Shown here: piece after piece, positions 44,723-54,712 of the stretch | How positions within the stretch are numbered: position 1 is the first letter of the stretch | Layout: every line of letters begins with the position of its first letter | Source: Butyrivibrio sp. VCD2006 | GTDB taxonomy: Bacteria > Bacillota > Clostridia > Lachnospirales > Lachnospiraceae | DNA length: 64,000 nt | Direction of reading: 5' to 3' | Assembly (NCBI RefSeq): GCF_000423925.1 | Contig: NZ_AUIX01000008.1 | Span: 62,001 to 126,000 of the forward strand | Made by a program: the position numbers and the translations under genes | The notes under the pieces: generated by a model | Seen by the model: the letters and a program-made list of their open reading frames with translations, nothing else | Told to the model about the DNA's origin: nothing | Database searches by the model: none

Positions 44723-46681
44723 ATGAAAAAGAACTTACAGAAGGTTATGTCACTTCTGTGCGTATCCGCTTTATCACTGTCTATGATGGCAGGTTGTGGC
44801 GGTGGAAGCACAGGTGGCACAACAACTGAGGCACCTGCAGCAACAGAAGAGACTTCTACCGAAGCACCTGCAGCTGAGGAAACAGCTGAAGAGACAGCTG
44901 AGGAAGAGACTGCAGAAGAAGAGGAAGCTGAGGAAACTGAAGAAGCAGCTGAGGAAGAGACAACTGAGACAGCTTCTTCAGACGGTGAGTCAACACCCAG
45001 AAATGAGACTCTGTATGAAGCCGGTCAGCAGTGGGGAACAATCAACGACTGGAACCCGATGTCAGCTAACTCAAACAACGGTCTTGCTCTTTCAGCAAAT
45101 GAGTCAGCTCGTGAGCTTGTTTATGAGACATTGTTCATGTTCAATGCTCTTGATGGCAATCTTTATCCGCTGCTTGGTTCTGAGTACAGCTGGAATGATG
45201 ACCAGACTGAGCTTACTGTAACACTTAACACTGATGCTAAGTGGAGCGATGGATCACAATTCACTGCCGAGGACGTAGCTTATACATATGATACACATGT
45301 TAAGTATCAGTCTTCACAGGGTGCTGATTTCTCAACTTATATTGATTCAGTAGAAGCTGTTGATGATGCTACAGTACTTATCAAGGCTAAGGTTGAGAAC
45401 GGCGTAGCTGTTAACCCTCTTAAGGTTACATCTATGCTGAACACAATGTACATGATGCAGAAAGCTTATCTGCAGACTGTAGAAGAGAGAAACGGCGAAG
45501 ATGCTGATAAGGTTAAGCAGGATACTATGGAAGATCTTGTACATACAGGTCCTTATGCACCTTATATCTCTAACGACCAGAAGGCAGTTCTTCAGAGAGA
45601 TGATAACTATTGGGGACAGGCTTCATCCATGTGGGGTAAGCTCCCTGTTCCGAAGTACATCGCTCACACAATCTATAAGGACAACGCAGCTGGACAGGTT
45701 GCTCTTTCACAGGGCGAAGTTGACGTATGTCAGCAGTTCATCACAGACGTTCAGAACCTCTGGCTTGAGGATGATCTCCCGATCTCCACATGGCTTGATG
45801 ATGCTCCTTACGGTGCATGCGAAGTTATGCCTTCAATGTTCTTCAACGTAGAGAGAGAAGGACTTGATCAGAAGGAAGTTCGTCGTGCTATAGCTATGGC
45901 AGTTGACTATGAGCAGATCATTGCATCCGCTATGTCAGGCCAGTCACCTACATTTGACGAGTATCCGAGATCAGTAGTTGGACCTACAGACGGTGAGAGA
46001 AAGTACGTTGATTTTGATGCTATCGCAGATCTTCAGTGGAAGAACGCAGACGTTGATGGTGCTAATGCACTCCTCGATGATGCTGGTATCGTTGATAGTG
46101 ATGGCGATGGAATCCGTGAGTACAACGGCAAGAACCTTTCCTTCAAGGCTGAGTGTCCTACAGGTTGGTCAGACTGGAACGCTTCAATGGAAATCGTTGC
46201 AGCAGCCGGCGAGAAGATTGGTATTGATATCCAGACATACTTCCCTGAGGCTTCTTCATTCTATGACGATATGACAACATGTAACTTCGATATCTGCATG
46301 TGGTCAACACCCGGCGCAGGCGTTATGAACCCTTATTCAAAGGGAATGTTCTACTTCTCAGAAGAGTATGCAAAGCTTGCATCTAACTGGAGTGGTAACT
46401 TTGGTCATTACATGAATGACGACGCTGAGGCTATTCTTGAGGCTATACCTTCAGAAACAGACGAAGCTAAGCTTAAAGAGTACTACACAGAGCTTTCAAG
46501 AATCCTTCTTGATGAGTGCCCTGCAGTTGCTCTTATGTATCGTCCTACACTGTTCTACGCAGTAAACGAGTCTGTATGGACAAACTATCCTGCAGCTGAT
46601 GACGGAAGAAACATTCCTCCGACAGACTGCACAGACGGTTATGGTATTGCAGCTCTTTACGAGCTTGAGCTTGTTGAGTAA
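44723..46681 (+). CDS. Opp/Dpp-family ABC transporter substrate-binding lipoprotein
   Basis: The product has 652 residues. The signal peptide ends in the lipobox MAGC (Cys at about residue 25). Then comes a Gly/Thr and Glu-rich linker to about residue 92, which is a surface spacer. The family 5 solute-binding domain follows: SANESARELVYETLFMFNALDG, then YSWNDDQTELTVTLNTDAKWSDGSQFTAEDVAYTYD, typical of peptide-binding proteins and of the cello-oligosaccharide binders in the same family. It leads an importer operon. Ligand class (peptide or beta-glucan oligosaccharide) cannot be decided by sequence alone. Confidence 0.92.
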   Translation: MKKNLQKVMSLLCVSALSLSMMAGCGGGSTGGTTTEAPAATEETSTEAPAAEETAEETAEEETAEEEEAEETEEAAEEETTETASSDGESTPRNETLYEAGQQWGTINDWNPMSANSNNGLALSANESARELVYETLFMFNALDGNLYPLLGSEYSWNDDQTELTVTLNTDAKWSDGSQFTAEDVAYTYDTHVKYQSSQGADFSTYIDSVEAVDDATVLIKAKVENGVAVNPLKVTSMLNTMYMMQKAYLQTVEERNGEDADKVKQDTMEDLVHTGPYAPYISNDQKAVLQRDDNYWGQASSMWGKLPVPKYIAHTIYKDNAAGQVALSQGEVDVCQQFITDVQNLWLEDDLPISTWLDDAPYGACEVMPSMFFNVEREGLDQKEVRRAIAMAVDYEQIIASAMSGQSPTFDEYPRSVVGPTDGERKYVDFDAIADLQWKNADVDGANALLDDAGIVDSDGDGIREYNGKNLSFKAECPTGWSDWNASMEIVAAAGEKIGIDIQTYFPEASSFYDDMTTCNFDICMWSTPGAGVMNPYSKGMFYFSEEYAKLASNWSGNFGHYMNDDAEAILEAIPSETDEAKLKEYYTELSRILLDECPAVALMYRPTLFYAVNESVWTNYPAADDGRNIPPTDCTDGYGIAALYELELVE

Positions 46682-46710
46682 TTACTTGAATTAAATATCT
46701 AACTTATAAA

Positions 46711-46778
46711 AATGGGGGCTGCCGTTAGGGCATAATCGCCTTAATTAGGCGAGCTGCACACGCGGCAGTCCTTTTTTT
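46711..46778 (+). terminator. Intercistronic hairpin after the binding-protein gene
   Basis: A hairpin pairs GGCTGCCG (near 46714) with CGGCAGTCC, encloses a second small stem (CGCCTTAATTAGGCG), and is followed by seven T. It probably lets only part of the transcripts continue into the permease genes, so that the binding protein is made in excess. Confidence 0.8.
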
Positions 46779-46884
46779 ACCAAAAATGAGGGTATTTTTG
46801 GAGAAAAAGTAGCAAAAAAGAGTAAAAGTGTAACGGTAAAAACTAATTTTATCGGCGTAAGTAAGCAGAAGGGAGGTTTCTCAA

Positions 46885-47889
46885 TTGAAAGGCTATAAAA
46901 AATATTATGGTCAGAAAATTTTCTGGTATTTTCTGACACTGATCTTTGCCGTAATCCTCAACTTTATTCTGCCGCGCCTGATGCCCGGAAATCCTGTTTC
47001 CGCTATAGCATCTAAGGCAGTAAGTGGTATGACGGATTCAACGGCTATCCAGAAAGTCTTAAATGATTATGCACAAAAATTCGGTATCAATGAGCCGATG
47101 TACAAACAGTTCTTTATGTGGCTTGGAAACGCACTTAAGGGTGACTTTGGTGTTTCCTTTAGCCAGTATCCCAGACCTGTATCCGACATCATTGCTAATG
47201 CAGTATGGTGGACAGTTGCTCTGCAGCTCCCCGCTATTATCGTAGGATGGATTCTGGGTAACTTACTTGGAGCGATTGCCGCTTATATCAAAGGTGCATT
47301 TGATAAGGTAATCCTTCCTGTTTTCCTCTTTATTGGTAATATTCCTGCATTCGGAATGGCTACAGTTCTTCTGTATCTGTTTGCTATCAGACTTAAAATA
47401 GCACCTTCATCAGGTGGTTATGGATATGATCTTATTCCGAATATGAGCTGGACATTTATGAAATCGATCATCGCGCATTACCAGCTTCCGTTCTGGTCAA
47501 TCGTTCTTATCACTATCGGTGGTCAGGCAATTGGTATGCGATCAATGTCTATATACGAGTTGAATGCCGACTACGTTAAGTATTCAAGATTCCTTGGAAT
47601 CAAGGACAGAAAGATCGTAGGTTACGTTTTCCGTAACGCTATGCTTCCTCAGATTACAGGACTTGCTCTTTCACTTGGTACTATGATGGGTGGAGCACTT
47701 GTTGCAGAGATGATTTTCTCTTATCCCGGACTTGGCATGACTCTTCTTACAGCTGTCAATGGACAGGATTATCCGTTGCTTTCAGCTTGTACACTAATCA
47801 TCACTATCATGGTTCTTATAGCTAACCTTGCGGTTGAGCTCCTTTATGGTGTTATCGATCCTCGTGTTAAGGCTAACCAGTTGGATTAA
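46885..47889 (+). CDS. OppB-type ABC transporter permease
   Basis: The product has 334 residues starting at TTG (46885) with GGGAGG upstream. The N-terminal segment [23 protein letters not shown] is typical of OppB/DppB. About six membrane helices follow; the ATPase-contact loop is near [27 protein letters not shown] (residue about 235). It forms the channel with the next permease. Confidence 0.92.
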   Translation: MKGYKKYYGQKIFWYFLTLIFAVILNFILPRLMPGNPVSAIASKAVSGMTDSTAIQKVLNDYAQKFGINEPMYKQFFMWLGNALKGDFGVSFSQYPRPVSDIIANAVWWTVALQLPAIIVGWILGNLLGAIAAYIKGAFDKVILPVFLFIGNIPAFGMATVLLYLFAIRLKIAPSSGGYGYDLIPNMSWTFMKSIIAHYQLPFWSIVLITIGGQAIGMRSMSIYELNADYVKYSRFLGIKDRKIVGYVFRNAMLPQITGLALSLGTMMGGALVAEMIFSYPGLGMTLLTAVNGQDYPLLSACTLIITIMVLIANLAVELLYGVIDPRVKANQLD

Positions 47890-47905
47890 GAAAGGGGAAT
47901 GAGAG

Positions 47906-49150
47906 ATGAAAAATACAATTAAACAGATTTTCCATTCCGGCAAATTCCTCTTTGGTTTTGTGATATTCATGTTCATTCTTTTGACATGTCTTATCTATCC
48001 GATCTTTGTTACAGCAGATCCTCTTCAGATGATCGGTCAGGGTAACTTCTTTAAACCCGGTACCTACATTTCAGTGGAAGAGGCCACTTTGGAAAAATCA
48101 TACACACTTCAGATTCCCAAGCAGTTTTCAAAGCTTGAGATGGTGCTTGATGTTGAAACAAGAGCTAAAATCCAGGACTTTTTGATAAAGCAGGCTGGCG
48201 TTGCCGAATCTGAGATTGATGTAACTGATGCAGAATCCCTTGTTTCTCTTTGGAAAACAAATTATGATCCCAATACCAAGTATAAGGGACTAACAACAGC
48301 CAAGAGAAAAGCATTAAAGAGGCTTGACGGTCAGATTGCAGCAGCTATGAAGGAATCAGGTGTCATCATAGCTGAGAAGGATGAAGAAGGTGCACTTGCT
48401 CAGAGCAAGGTCATCAAGGATACAGACTATGTAAATATCAAGGATGTATCAAAAAAGACCTTCCTCCTTGGAACAGATAACTTCGGACGTGACGTTTTGA
48501 CAGAGCTTGTAGCAGCAGCAAAGTCTTCGCTTAAGATCGGACTTCTTGCAGGACTTATCGCAACAGCAATAGGACTTATGCTTGGACTTCTTGCAGGATA
48601 TGTTGGCGGACTTGTTGATAATATCATCATTTTCATCACAAACCTGTTTACAGTAATTCCTTCATTCGTAATCCTGATCCTCATTTCTTACTCAGTAGGA
48701 GATAAGGCAAGAGGTATCGCGATGGTAGGTATCATCATTGGAATTACTTCATGGCCCTGGACAACTCGTTCAGTTCGTTCACAGGTTATATCTCTTAGAA
48801 ACCGTGACCACGTTAACCTGTCAAAGCTTTCAGGACACAGTATGTTCAGGATTATCTTCACAGATATCCTTCCTTACATCGCTTCTTATGTTGTAATGGC
48901 TATGATCCTTCAGATCTCATCAGGAATCCTTGCTGAGGCACAGCTTTCCATGATAGGTCTTGGACCGGCTACAACAAAGACAGCAACATTGGGACTTATG
49001 ATGCAGTGGGCTATGCAGTATTCCGCACATTTGAATGGCTCATGGTGGGCTTACTTCCCTGTAGTAATTCTGATCGCACTTATTTCGTTCTCTTTGAACC
49101 TTATGAACACAGGATTAGATCAGGTATTCAACCCGCAGCTGCGTGATTAA
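47906..49150 (+). CDS. OppC-type ABC transporter permease with extracellular insertion
   Basis: The product has 414 residues, about 100 longer than common OppC. After the first helix (about 12-32) there is a polar region of about 150 residues (about 40-190) before the [17 protein letters not shown] motif that normally follows closely. The core has five more helices and the loop [24 protein letters not shown] near residue 305. The insertion is predicted to lie outside the membrane. AGGGGAATGAGAG precedes the start. Confidence 0.9.
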   Translation: MKNTIKQIFHSGKFLFGFVIFMFILLTCLIYPIFVTADPLQMIGQGNFFKPGTYISVEEATLEKSYTLQIPKQFSKLEMVLDVETRAKIQDFLIKQAGVAESEIDVTDAESLVSLWKTNYDPNTKYKGLTTAKRKALKRLDGQIAAAMKESGVIIAEKDEEGALAQSKVIKDTDYVNIKDVSKKTFLLGTDNFGRDVLTELVAAAKSSLKIGLLAGLIATAIGLMLGLLAGYVGGLVDNIIIFITNLFTVIPSFVILILISYSVGDKARGIAMVGIIIGITSWPWTTRSVRSQVISLRNRDHVNLSKLSGHSMFRIIFTDILPYIASYVVMAMILQISSGILAEAQLSMIGLGPATTKTATLGLMMQWAMQYSAHLNGSWWAYFPVVILIALISFSLNLMNTGLDQVFNPQLRD

Positions 49151-49169
49151 TGGAAAGGAAAGGTTAAGT

Positions 49170-50213
49170 ATGGGAAAGGTAATGCTTGAGGTTAAAGACC
49201 TCAAAACTAAATATGTAACCAGATTCCATGAGGACGTGTATGCTGTTGACGGTGTTTCTCTTAAGGTAGAAGAGGGTAAGTCACTTGGAATCGCCGGAGA
49301 GTCAGGTTGTGGTAAATCAACACTAGCACTTTCACTTATGGGATATTATTTCGCTCCGCTTCATTACATTAGTGGAGACATCATTGTAGATGGTCAGACA
49401 ATTTCAAATATGAAGCCCGACGATGTTCGTCGCAAGATTCTCGGTAACGAGATTGCTTACATCCCGCAGGCTGCTATGAATGCGTTGAACCCTACACAGA
49501 AGATCATTCGTTTCATCGAGGATGTTATTCATGCTCATGGAATCAAGATGACCAAAAAAGAAATTTACGACATGGCAAGAGAGCGTTTTGCTGAGCTTGG
49601 ACTTCCCGAAGAGGTTCTTGAGAAGCATGCGGTTGAGCTTTCAGGTGGTATGAAACAGCGTACAGTTATCGCTATTTCTACTATCCTTTCACCCAAGGTT
49701 CTTATTGCCGACGAGCCTTCATCAGCTCTTGACGTTACATCTCAGAAGATGGTTATTCGTATGATGAGACAGCTCATGGAAAAGGGCTACATCAAGTCCA
49801 TGATCTTTATCACACACGAGCTTCCTCTTCTTTACAACGTTACTGATGATATTGCAGTTATGTACGCAGGCCAGTTCGTTGAACTTGGTACTGCCAAGGA
49901 GATGGTTTTTGATCCGGTTCACCCTTATGCTAAGGGACTTATGGGATCCATCATCGTTCCTGAGGAGGGAATGAAAGCCCATGAGCTTACAGCTCTTCGC
50001 GGCACACCTCCGAACCTTAAGAATCCGCCTAAGGGCTGTAGATTCGCACCCAGATGTCCTTATGCAGTACCTACATGTACCGCTATGGCACCTGATGAAA
50101 AAGAATTTGAGAATGGCAGATGCTATCGCTGCCTGATGTCAGTTAGAAAATTAAGGGAGGTATATGCAAATGGAAGCAGCAACAAGCCAGAGCCAGAAAC
50201 AGAATTCGACTGA
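49170..50213 (+). CDS. OppD-type ABC transporter ATPase
   Basis: The product has 347 residues from the ATG at 49170. Walker A is GESGCGKST, the signature is LSGGMKQR, and Walker B is [12 protein letters not shown]. The C-terminal oligopeptide/dipeptide extension holds a Cys-rich motif ([15 protein letters not shown]), typical of OppD and OppF, where it binds an Fe-S cluster in some relatives. Its last 44 bases overlap the next ATPase gene. Confidence 0.93.
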   Translation: MGKVMLEVKDLKTKYVTRFHEDVYAVDGVSLKVEEGKSLGIAGESGCGKSTLALSLMGYYFAPLHYISGDIIVDGQTISNMKPDDVRRKILGNEIAYIPQAAMNALNPTQKIIRFIEDVIHAHGIKMTKKEIYDMARERFAELGLPEEVLEKHAVELSGGMKQRTVIAISTILSPKVLIADEPSSALDVTSQKMVIRMMRQLMEKGYIKSMIFITHELPLLYNVTDDIAVMYAGQFVELGTAKEMVFDPVHPYAKGLMGSIIVPEEGMKAHELTALRGTPPNLKNPPKGCRFAPRCPYAVPTCTAMAPDEKEFENGRCYRCLMSVRKLREVYANGSSNKPEPETEFD

Positions 50214-51036
50214 TGCTAATAAGCCTGCACCCAAGCCTTGCCTCTCAGGCAGAGGACTTACCAAGGTATTTGGTGTCGGTAAAGTGCAGACTGTCGCAGT
50301 TGACCACGTAGACTTTGATTTCAACGAAGGTGAGATCATCTCAATCGTTGGTGAGTCAGGAAGTGGTAAGACTACACTTTCCAAGATGCTTCTTGGACTT
50401 ATCAGCACTACTGAAGGAACTATTGAATATCAGGGAAAACCCCGTGATATCAGTACAAACGCAAAGAAGAAGGAATATTGGAAGAATATCCAGCCTATCT
50501 TCCAGGATCCGTTCTCATCCTACAATATCTTCTACAAGATCGATGCAGTTCTTGATGACTGCCTCAATATGAGAGGTTTCAAGAACCTTCCTGAAGAGCA
50601 GAAGATTCAGATGAAGACAGAGGCCTGCAGCTTCGTTAACCTTAAGTATGCTGAGCTTACCAATAAATATCCCTTCGAGCTTTCCGGTGGACAGATGCAG
50701 AGACTTATGATCGCACGTATCTTCCTTCTTAAGCCGAAGATCCTTATGGCCGACGAGCCCACATCCATGATCGATGCCTGCTCAAGAGCAACAATCCTTG
50801 ACATGCTCTTAAAGCTTCGCGATGAGATCAACATGACCATTATCTTCATCACACACGATATCGGTCTTGCTTACTACATCTCAGATAAGGTTTACATCAT
50901 GGAACACGGCAAATTCGTTGAATCCGGTACAGCTGAGGACGTTATCATCAACCCTCAGGCCGAATACACAAAGCGCCTTATCAGTGACGTCCCCAAGATC
51001 TACGAGAAGTGGGACCTCGACACAGTCTCAAATTAA
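50170..51036 (+). CDS. OppF-type ABC transporter ATPase
   Basis: The product has 288 residues. I used the ATG at 50170, nine bases after AGGGAGG; an ATG at 50164 is too close to it. Walker A is GESGSGKTT, the signature LSGGQMQR, and Walker [13 protein letters not shown]. The Cys-rich C-terminal extension of OppF is missing, so it is shorter than common OppF. The gene starts inside the previous ATPase gene, which implies translational coupling. Confidence 0.92.
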   Translation: MEAATSQSQKQNSTDANKPAPKPCLSGRGLTKVFGVGKVQTVAVDHVDFDFNEGEIISIVGESGSGKTTLSKMLLGLISTTEGTIEYQGKPRDISTNAKKKEYWKNIQPIFQDPFSSYNIFYKIDAVLDDCLNMRGFKNLPEEQKIQMKTEACSFVNLKYAELTNKYPFELSGGQMQRLMIARIFLLKPKILMADEPTSMIDACSRATILDMLLKLRDEINMTIIFITHDIGLAYYISDKVYIMEHGKFVESGTAEDVIINPQAEYTKRLISDVPKIYEKWDLDTVSN

Positions 51037-51056
51037 AATTTCACTACATCCTACCA

Positions 51057-51094
51057 AACCGGGGTAGCTGCATCGCAGCTGCTCCGGTTATTTT
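51057..51094 (+). terminator. Terminator after the Opp-type operon
   Basis: AACCGGGGTAGCTGC (51057-51071) pairs with GCAGCTGCTCCGGTT (51075-51089) with one mismatch, followed by ATTTT. Confidence 0.88.
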
Positions 51095-51217
51095 ATGGCC
51101 TCCCACAGTAAAAAGACATCGAAAAAAATAGTCTAGTAGTTGCCCTTCTGGAAGAGCACGAAAAACTTCCCACTCAATAGTTCAGAAAGAATTTAGATTT
51201 ATCAATAAATAGACATG

Positions 51218-51368
51218 TTGAAAGTGCCCTTGATTTAATTTATCATATATAGGCACGAATTCATTTAATAAACTCATTTAGTGGTTTGTAAAAACAGCTT
51301 AAGCAGAGAGGTTTATTTATACAATACTTTGCGAGAAGTCTTTGTTTCAATGCGAGCAAATATTGTAT
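51218..51368 (+). promoter_or_regulatory. Aminopeptidase promoter and leader hairpin
   Basis: The 385-base gap 51037-51422 holds no gene. TTGAAA (51218-51223), a 17-base spacer and TATCAT (51241-51246) form a possible promoter. Downstream an inverted repeat pairs ATACAATACTTTGC (51319-51332) with GCAAATATTGTAT (51356-51368), leaving a 23-base loop. Its role is unknown. The ribosome site is GAAAGGAAA before 51423. Confidence 0.45.
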
Positions 51369-51422
51369 TTATTAGCCGATCCTGCCAAAGCGTTAGGAAT
51401 AAAGTAAGAAAGGAAACATACT

Positions 51423-52919
51423 ATGAAAAGAGTAAATGTATGGACAAAGTACAATGCTAAACAGCTTAAGGAAGTTGAGTCATTTGCTGACAGCTATAAG
51501 AACTTCCTTGATAATGCCAAGACAGAGCGTGAGGCTATAGACTGCATCGTTAATGAGATTGAGGAGGCAGGCTATAGAGAGCTTAATACACTTATTGGTA
51601 CAAAGACTAAGCTTAAGAAGGGCGATAAGATCTACAGCGTATGGATGAATAAGTCCATCGCAATGTTCCAGATTGGTTCTGAGCCCCTTGAAAATGGTAT
51701 GAACATTCTTGGTGCTCATATCGATTCACCCAGAATGGATGTAAAGCAGAACCCTCTTTATGAGGATACCAATATTGCATATCTTGATACTCATTATTAT
51801 GGTGGTATCAAGAAGTATCTGTATGTTACAATTCCGCTTTCAATTCACGGCGTAGTTGTTAAGAAGGATGGCACAACAGTACAGCTTAATGTCGGTGAGG
51901 ACGAGGATGATCCGGTATTCTTTATCAGTGATCTGCTTATTCACCTTTCAGGCGACCTTATGAGCAAAAAGGCTTCAGCAGTAGTTGAAGGTGAGGCTCT
52001 TGATCTTGTAGTTGGTAACAGACCTTTTGTAATCGAGAGTGATGAAAAGAAAAAGGCTGAGAAAAAGAACACAAAGCTTACCGATGGCCAGCAGTATGCG
52101 GTAGCTTATGAGAAAGAAGAGAAGGAAGTAAGCGGACAGGTTTCAGGTGCAGTTAAGCGCGGAGTTCTTGGCATCCTCAACGATCTTTACGGAATTGAAG
52201 AGGAGGATTTCCTCTCAGCTGAGCTTGAGATCGTACCTGCAGGAAAAGCGAGAGACGCAGGCTTTGATCGTTCAATGGTGCTTGCTTATGGCCAGGATGA
52301 CAGAGTATGTGCATATCCTTCAATGGAGGCTCTTCTTGGTGTTAAAAATCTTACAAGAACAGGCTGCTGCATCCTTGTTGATAAGGAAGAGATCGGTAGC
52401 GTAGGTGCAACCGGTATGCAGAGTAAGTTCTTTGAAAATGCAGTAGCTGAGCTTATGAATCTCTGCGGAGATTATTCAGAGCTTAAACTTAGAAGATGCC
52501 TTGCTAATTCATGCATGCTTTCGTCCGATGTTAATGCAGCCTTTGATCCTATGTATGCAGGTCAGTTTGAGAAGAAGAATGCATCACTTCTTGGCTATGG
52601 CCCTGTATTTAGCAAGTTTACAGGAAGCCGTGGAAAGTCAGGTTCAAATGATGCTAACGCTGAGTTTATTGCTCATCTTAGAAGCATTTTTGAAGAAGAT
52701 GATGTTAACTTCCAGATGGCTGAGCTTGGAAAAGTAGATGTAGGTGGAGGCGGAACTATCGCTTACATCCTTGCACTTTATGGAATGAACGTAATTGATG
52801 CCGGTGTTGCTGTTCTTAACATGCATGCACCTTATGAAGCTACTTCCAAGGCTGATATTTACGAAGCATTCCGCCTGTATAAGACATTCCTTAATAAGGC
52901 CAGTTTAACTAATATGTAA
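51423..52919 (+). CDS. M18 family metallo-aminopeptidase
   Basis: The product has 498 residues, normal for clostridial M18 enzymes. Metal-site and catalytic motifs are visible: GAHIDSPRMDVKQNP near residue 97 (His and Asp), DKEEIGSVGATGMQSKF near residue 320 (catalytic Glu pair), SSDVNAAFDP near residue 365, and NMHAPYEATSKADIYEAF near the end (last His). It removes N-terminal residues from peptides in the cytoplasm as a large homo-oligomer. It follows a possible peptide importer, which would fit use of imported peptides, though each has its own terminator or promoter. Confidence 0.93.
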   Translation: MKRVNVWTKYNAKQLKEVESFADSYKNFLDNAKTEREAIDCIVNEIEEAGYRELNTLIGTKTKLKKGDKIYSVWMNKSIAMFQIGSEPLENGMNILGAHIDSPRMDVKQNPLYEDTNIAYLDTHYYGGIKKYLYVTIPLSIHGVVVKKDGTTVQLNVGEDEDDPVFFISDLLIHLSGDLMSKKASAVVEGEALDLVVGNRPFVIESDEKKKAEKKNTKLTDGQQYAVAYEKEEKEVSGQVSGAVKRGVLGILNDLYGIEEEDFLSAELEIVPAGKARDAGFDRSMVLAYGQDDRVCAYPSMEALLGVKNLTRTGCCILVDKEEIGSVGATGMQSKFFENAVAELMNLCGDYSELKLRRCLANSCMLSSDVNAAFDPMYAGQFEKKNASLLGYGPVFSKFTGSRGKSGSNDANAEFIAHLRSIFEEDDVNFQMAELGKVDVGGGGTIAYILALYGMNVIDAGVAVLNMHAPYEATSKADIYEAFRLYKTFLNKASLTNM

Positions 52920-52927
52920 TTTTGTTA

Positions 52928-53226
52928 CCCCTCATCCGGCACTTCGTGCCACCTTCCCCCTAGGGGGAAGGCAAAAAAGAAAAGCCTTCTCTTCAAGGGA
53001 AAAGAAAAAAGCCTTCTCTTCAAGGGAGAGAAAAGCCTTCTCTTCAAGGGAAAGAAAAGCCTTCTCTTCAAGGGAAAGAAAAGCCTTCTCTTCAAGGGAA
53101 AGAAAAGTCTTCTCTTCAAGGGAAAGAAAAGCCTTCTCTTCAAGGGAAAAGAAAAGCCTTCTCTTCAAGGGAAAAGAAAAAAGCCTTCCCCCTTTGGGGG
53201 AAGGTGCCCGAAGGGCGGATGAGGGG
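52928..53226. repeat. Composite palindromic element B with inverted ends and eightfold tandem array
   Basis: The left end (52928-52972) and right end (53183-53226) are inverted relatives of element A and of the single copy at 6896-6942. Between them lie eight copies of a 24-27-base unit with core GCCTTCTCTTCAAGGGA, again a degenerate form of the element's core. The left small hairpin is GGCAC-TTC-GTGCC and the right one GCCC-GAA-GGGC. It begins nine bases after the aminopeptidase stop and ends just before the queA ribosome site. Repetitive ORFs across it on the minus strand are artefacts. Confidence 0.93.
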
Positions 53227-53241
53227 TTCTAGGAGAATAAT

Positions 53242-54321
53242 TTGAGTACTACTGAAAATAACACGCAAGACCCAAATCTGGGTCTTCGCACAAGTGATTA
53301 TTATTTTGATCTTCCGGAGGAACTTATTGCTCAGGACCCGCTTCCGGCAAGAGATGACGCGAAGCTCCTCGTGATGAATAAAAACACAGGAAGGATAGAG
53401 CACAAGATATTTCATGATATCATCGACTATCTTAAACCTGGTGATTGCCTTGTACTTAATGATACAAAGGTAATTCCTGCGAGACTTCTTGGAACAAAAA
53501 AGGACACGGGAGCAGCTGTTGAGATTCTTCTTTTAAAGAGAAGAGAAAATGACGTATGGGAGACTCTTGTAAAACCAGGTAAAAAGCTGCGTCCCGGTGC
53601 GGAGGTTACCTTTGGAGACGGAAGCCTTACAGCTAAGATCCTTGATATAGTTGAAGAGGGCAATCGCCTTGTTCAGTTCTATTATGAAGGCATATTTGAG
53701 GAGGTTCTTGATAAGCTTGGTGAAATGCCGCTTCCTCCCTATATTACACATAAGCTTCAGGATAAAAATATGTACCAGACAGTTTATGCAAAATATGAGG
53801 GGTCTGCTGCAGCGCCTACTGCAGGACTCCATTTTACAAATGATCTATTAAAGAAGATTCAGGAAAAGGGTATTGAGCTTGCATATGTAACTCTTCATGT
53901 TGGACTTGGTACTTTCAGACCGGTAAAGGTTGATAACGTTTTAGAGCATCATATGCATACAGAATGGTATCAGGTAAATGCCGATGCGGCCGCAAAGATA
54001 AACAAGGCAAAGGAAGAGGGACATCGCGTTATCTGTGTAGGAACTACCAGTTGCAGAACGATTGAAAGTGCTGCTCTTGATAATGGGCATATTGAGCCCA
54101 GTGCTGATAATACCTCAATTTTCATATATCCTGGATATAAGTTTAAGGTAACTGATTGCCTTATTACCAATTTCCATCTTCCGGAGTCAACACTTGTAAT
54201 GCTTGTATCTGCTCTTGCAGGTCGTGAAAATGTATTAAATGCTTATGAAGAAGCGATTAGTAAAAGATATAGATTCTTTAGTTTTGGGGATGCTTGTTTC
54301 TTTACTGATGATGAGATTTAG
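53242..54321 (+). CDS. queA: S-adenosylmethionine:tRNA ribosyltransferase-isomerase
   Basis: The product has 359 residues and starts at TTG (53242) after AGGAG. The family normally starts at [17 protein letters not shown], so about 15 extra polar residues precede the conserved part. QueA transfers and isomerises the ribosyl group of SAM to make epoxyqueuosine in tRNA. Motifs include [42 protein letters not shown] near residue 190, [12 protein letters not shown], and the C-terminal [18 protein letters not shown]. The usual partner tgt is not in this window. Confidence 0.97.
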   Translation: MSTTENNTQDPNLGLRTSDYYFDLPEELIAQDPLPARDDAKLLVMNKNTGRIEHKIFHDIIDYLKPGDCLVLNDTKVIPARLLGTKKDTGAAVEILLLKRRENDVWETLVKPGKKLRPGAEVTFGDGSLTAKILDIVEEGNRLVQFYYEGIFEEVLDKLGEMPLPPYITHKLQDKNMYQTVYAKYEGSAAAPTAGLHFTNDLLKKIQEKGIELAYVTLHVGLGTFRPVKVDNVLEHHMHTEWYQVNADAAAKINKAKEEGHRVICVGTTSCRTIESAALDNGHIEPSADNTSIFIYPGYKFKVTDCLITNFHLPESTLVMLVSALAGRENVLNAYEEAISKRYRFFSFGDACFFTDDEI

Positions 54322-54357
54322 GCTATTATATAGTTATATCTTGAGCAGGGGGACATT

Positions 54358-54702
54358 ATGGAAGAAAGAAGAAAATACAAAAGACTAGATCTTGATGGTG
54401 AGCTCATCATGAGCCCCATCGGAAGTACACAAGAGCCTGAAGCTGTTGCTATTTCAGTCATCAATGCATCACGTGCCGGTATGGGATTTCAGTCGGATCT
54501 TCAGCTTACAATGGGAGATAACTATGAGTGCAATCTCACTATCTGGACTAAGGAAGTTCTACATGTATTTATAAAAATTGTTCGTGGAACAGCCCTTGAA
54601 GACAGCTACGAGTATGGAGCTATTTTCATAGGAATGCCTGAATATGACAGACAGAGGATCTCAGTATATGAGACCGTTCAGGAAACATTAGAAGAAATGT
54701 AG
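54358..54702 (+). CDS. PilZ domain protein
   Basis: The product has 114 residues and is a single PilZ domain. The cyclic-di-GMP-binding pattern is largely present: RRKYKRL near residue 4 (RxxxR) and [10 protein letters not shown] near residue 35 in place of the consensus D/NxSxxG. It probably reports c-di-GMP levels to a partner. The next gene, UDP-glucose dehydrogenase, starts ten bases on, so a link to polysaccharide production is possible. A c-di-GMP phosphodiesterase candidate is encoded about 6 kb further on. Confidence 0.85.
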   Translation: MEERRKYKRLDLDGELIMSPIGSTQEPEAVAISVINASRAGMGFQSDLQLTMGDNYECNLTIWTKEVLHVFIKIVRGTALEDSYEYGAIFIGMPEYDRQRISVYETVQETLEEM

Positions 54703-54712
54703 GGGAATAAAA

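Noticed and set aside
52925-53168. Two minus-strand ORFs of 72-78 residues made of perfect amino acid repeats (LKRRLFF-like and SLEEKAF-like).
   Set aside because: They are translations of the tandem array in composite element B in two frames. They have no ribosome site, and the DNA repeat explains the protein repeat.
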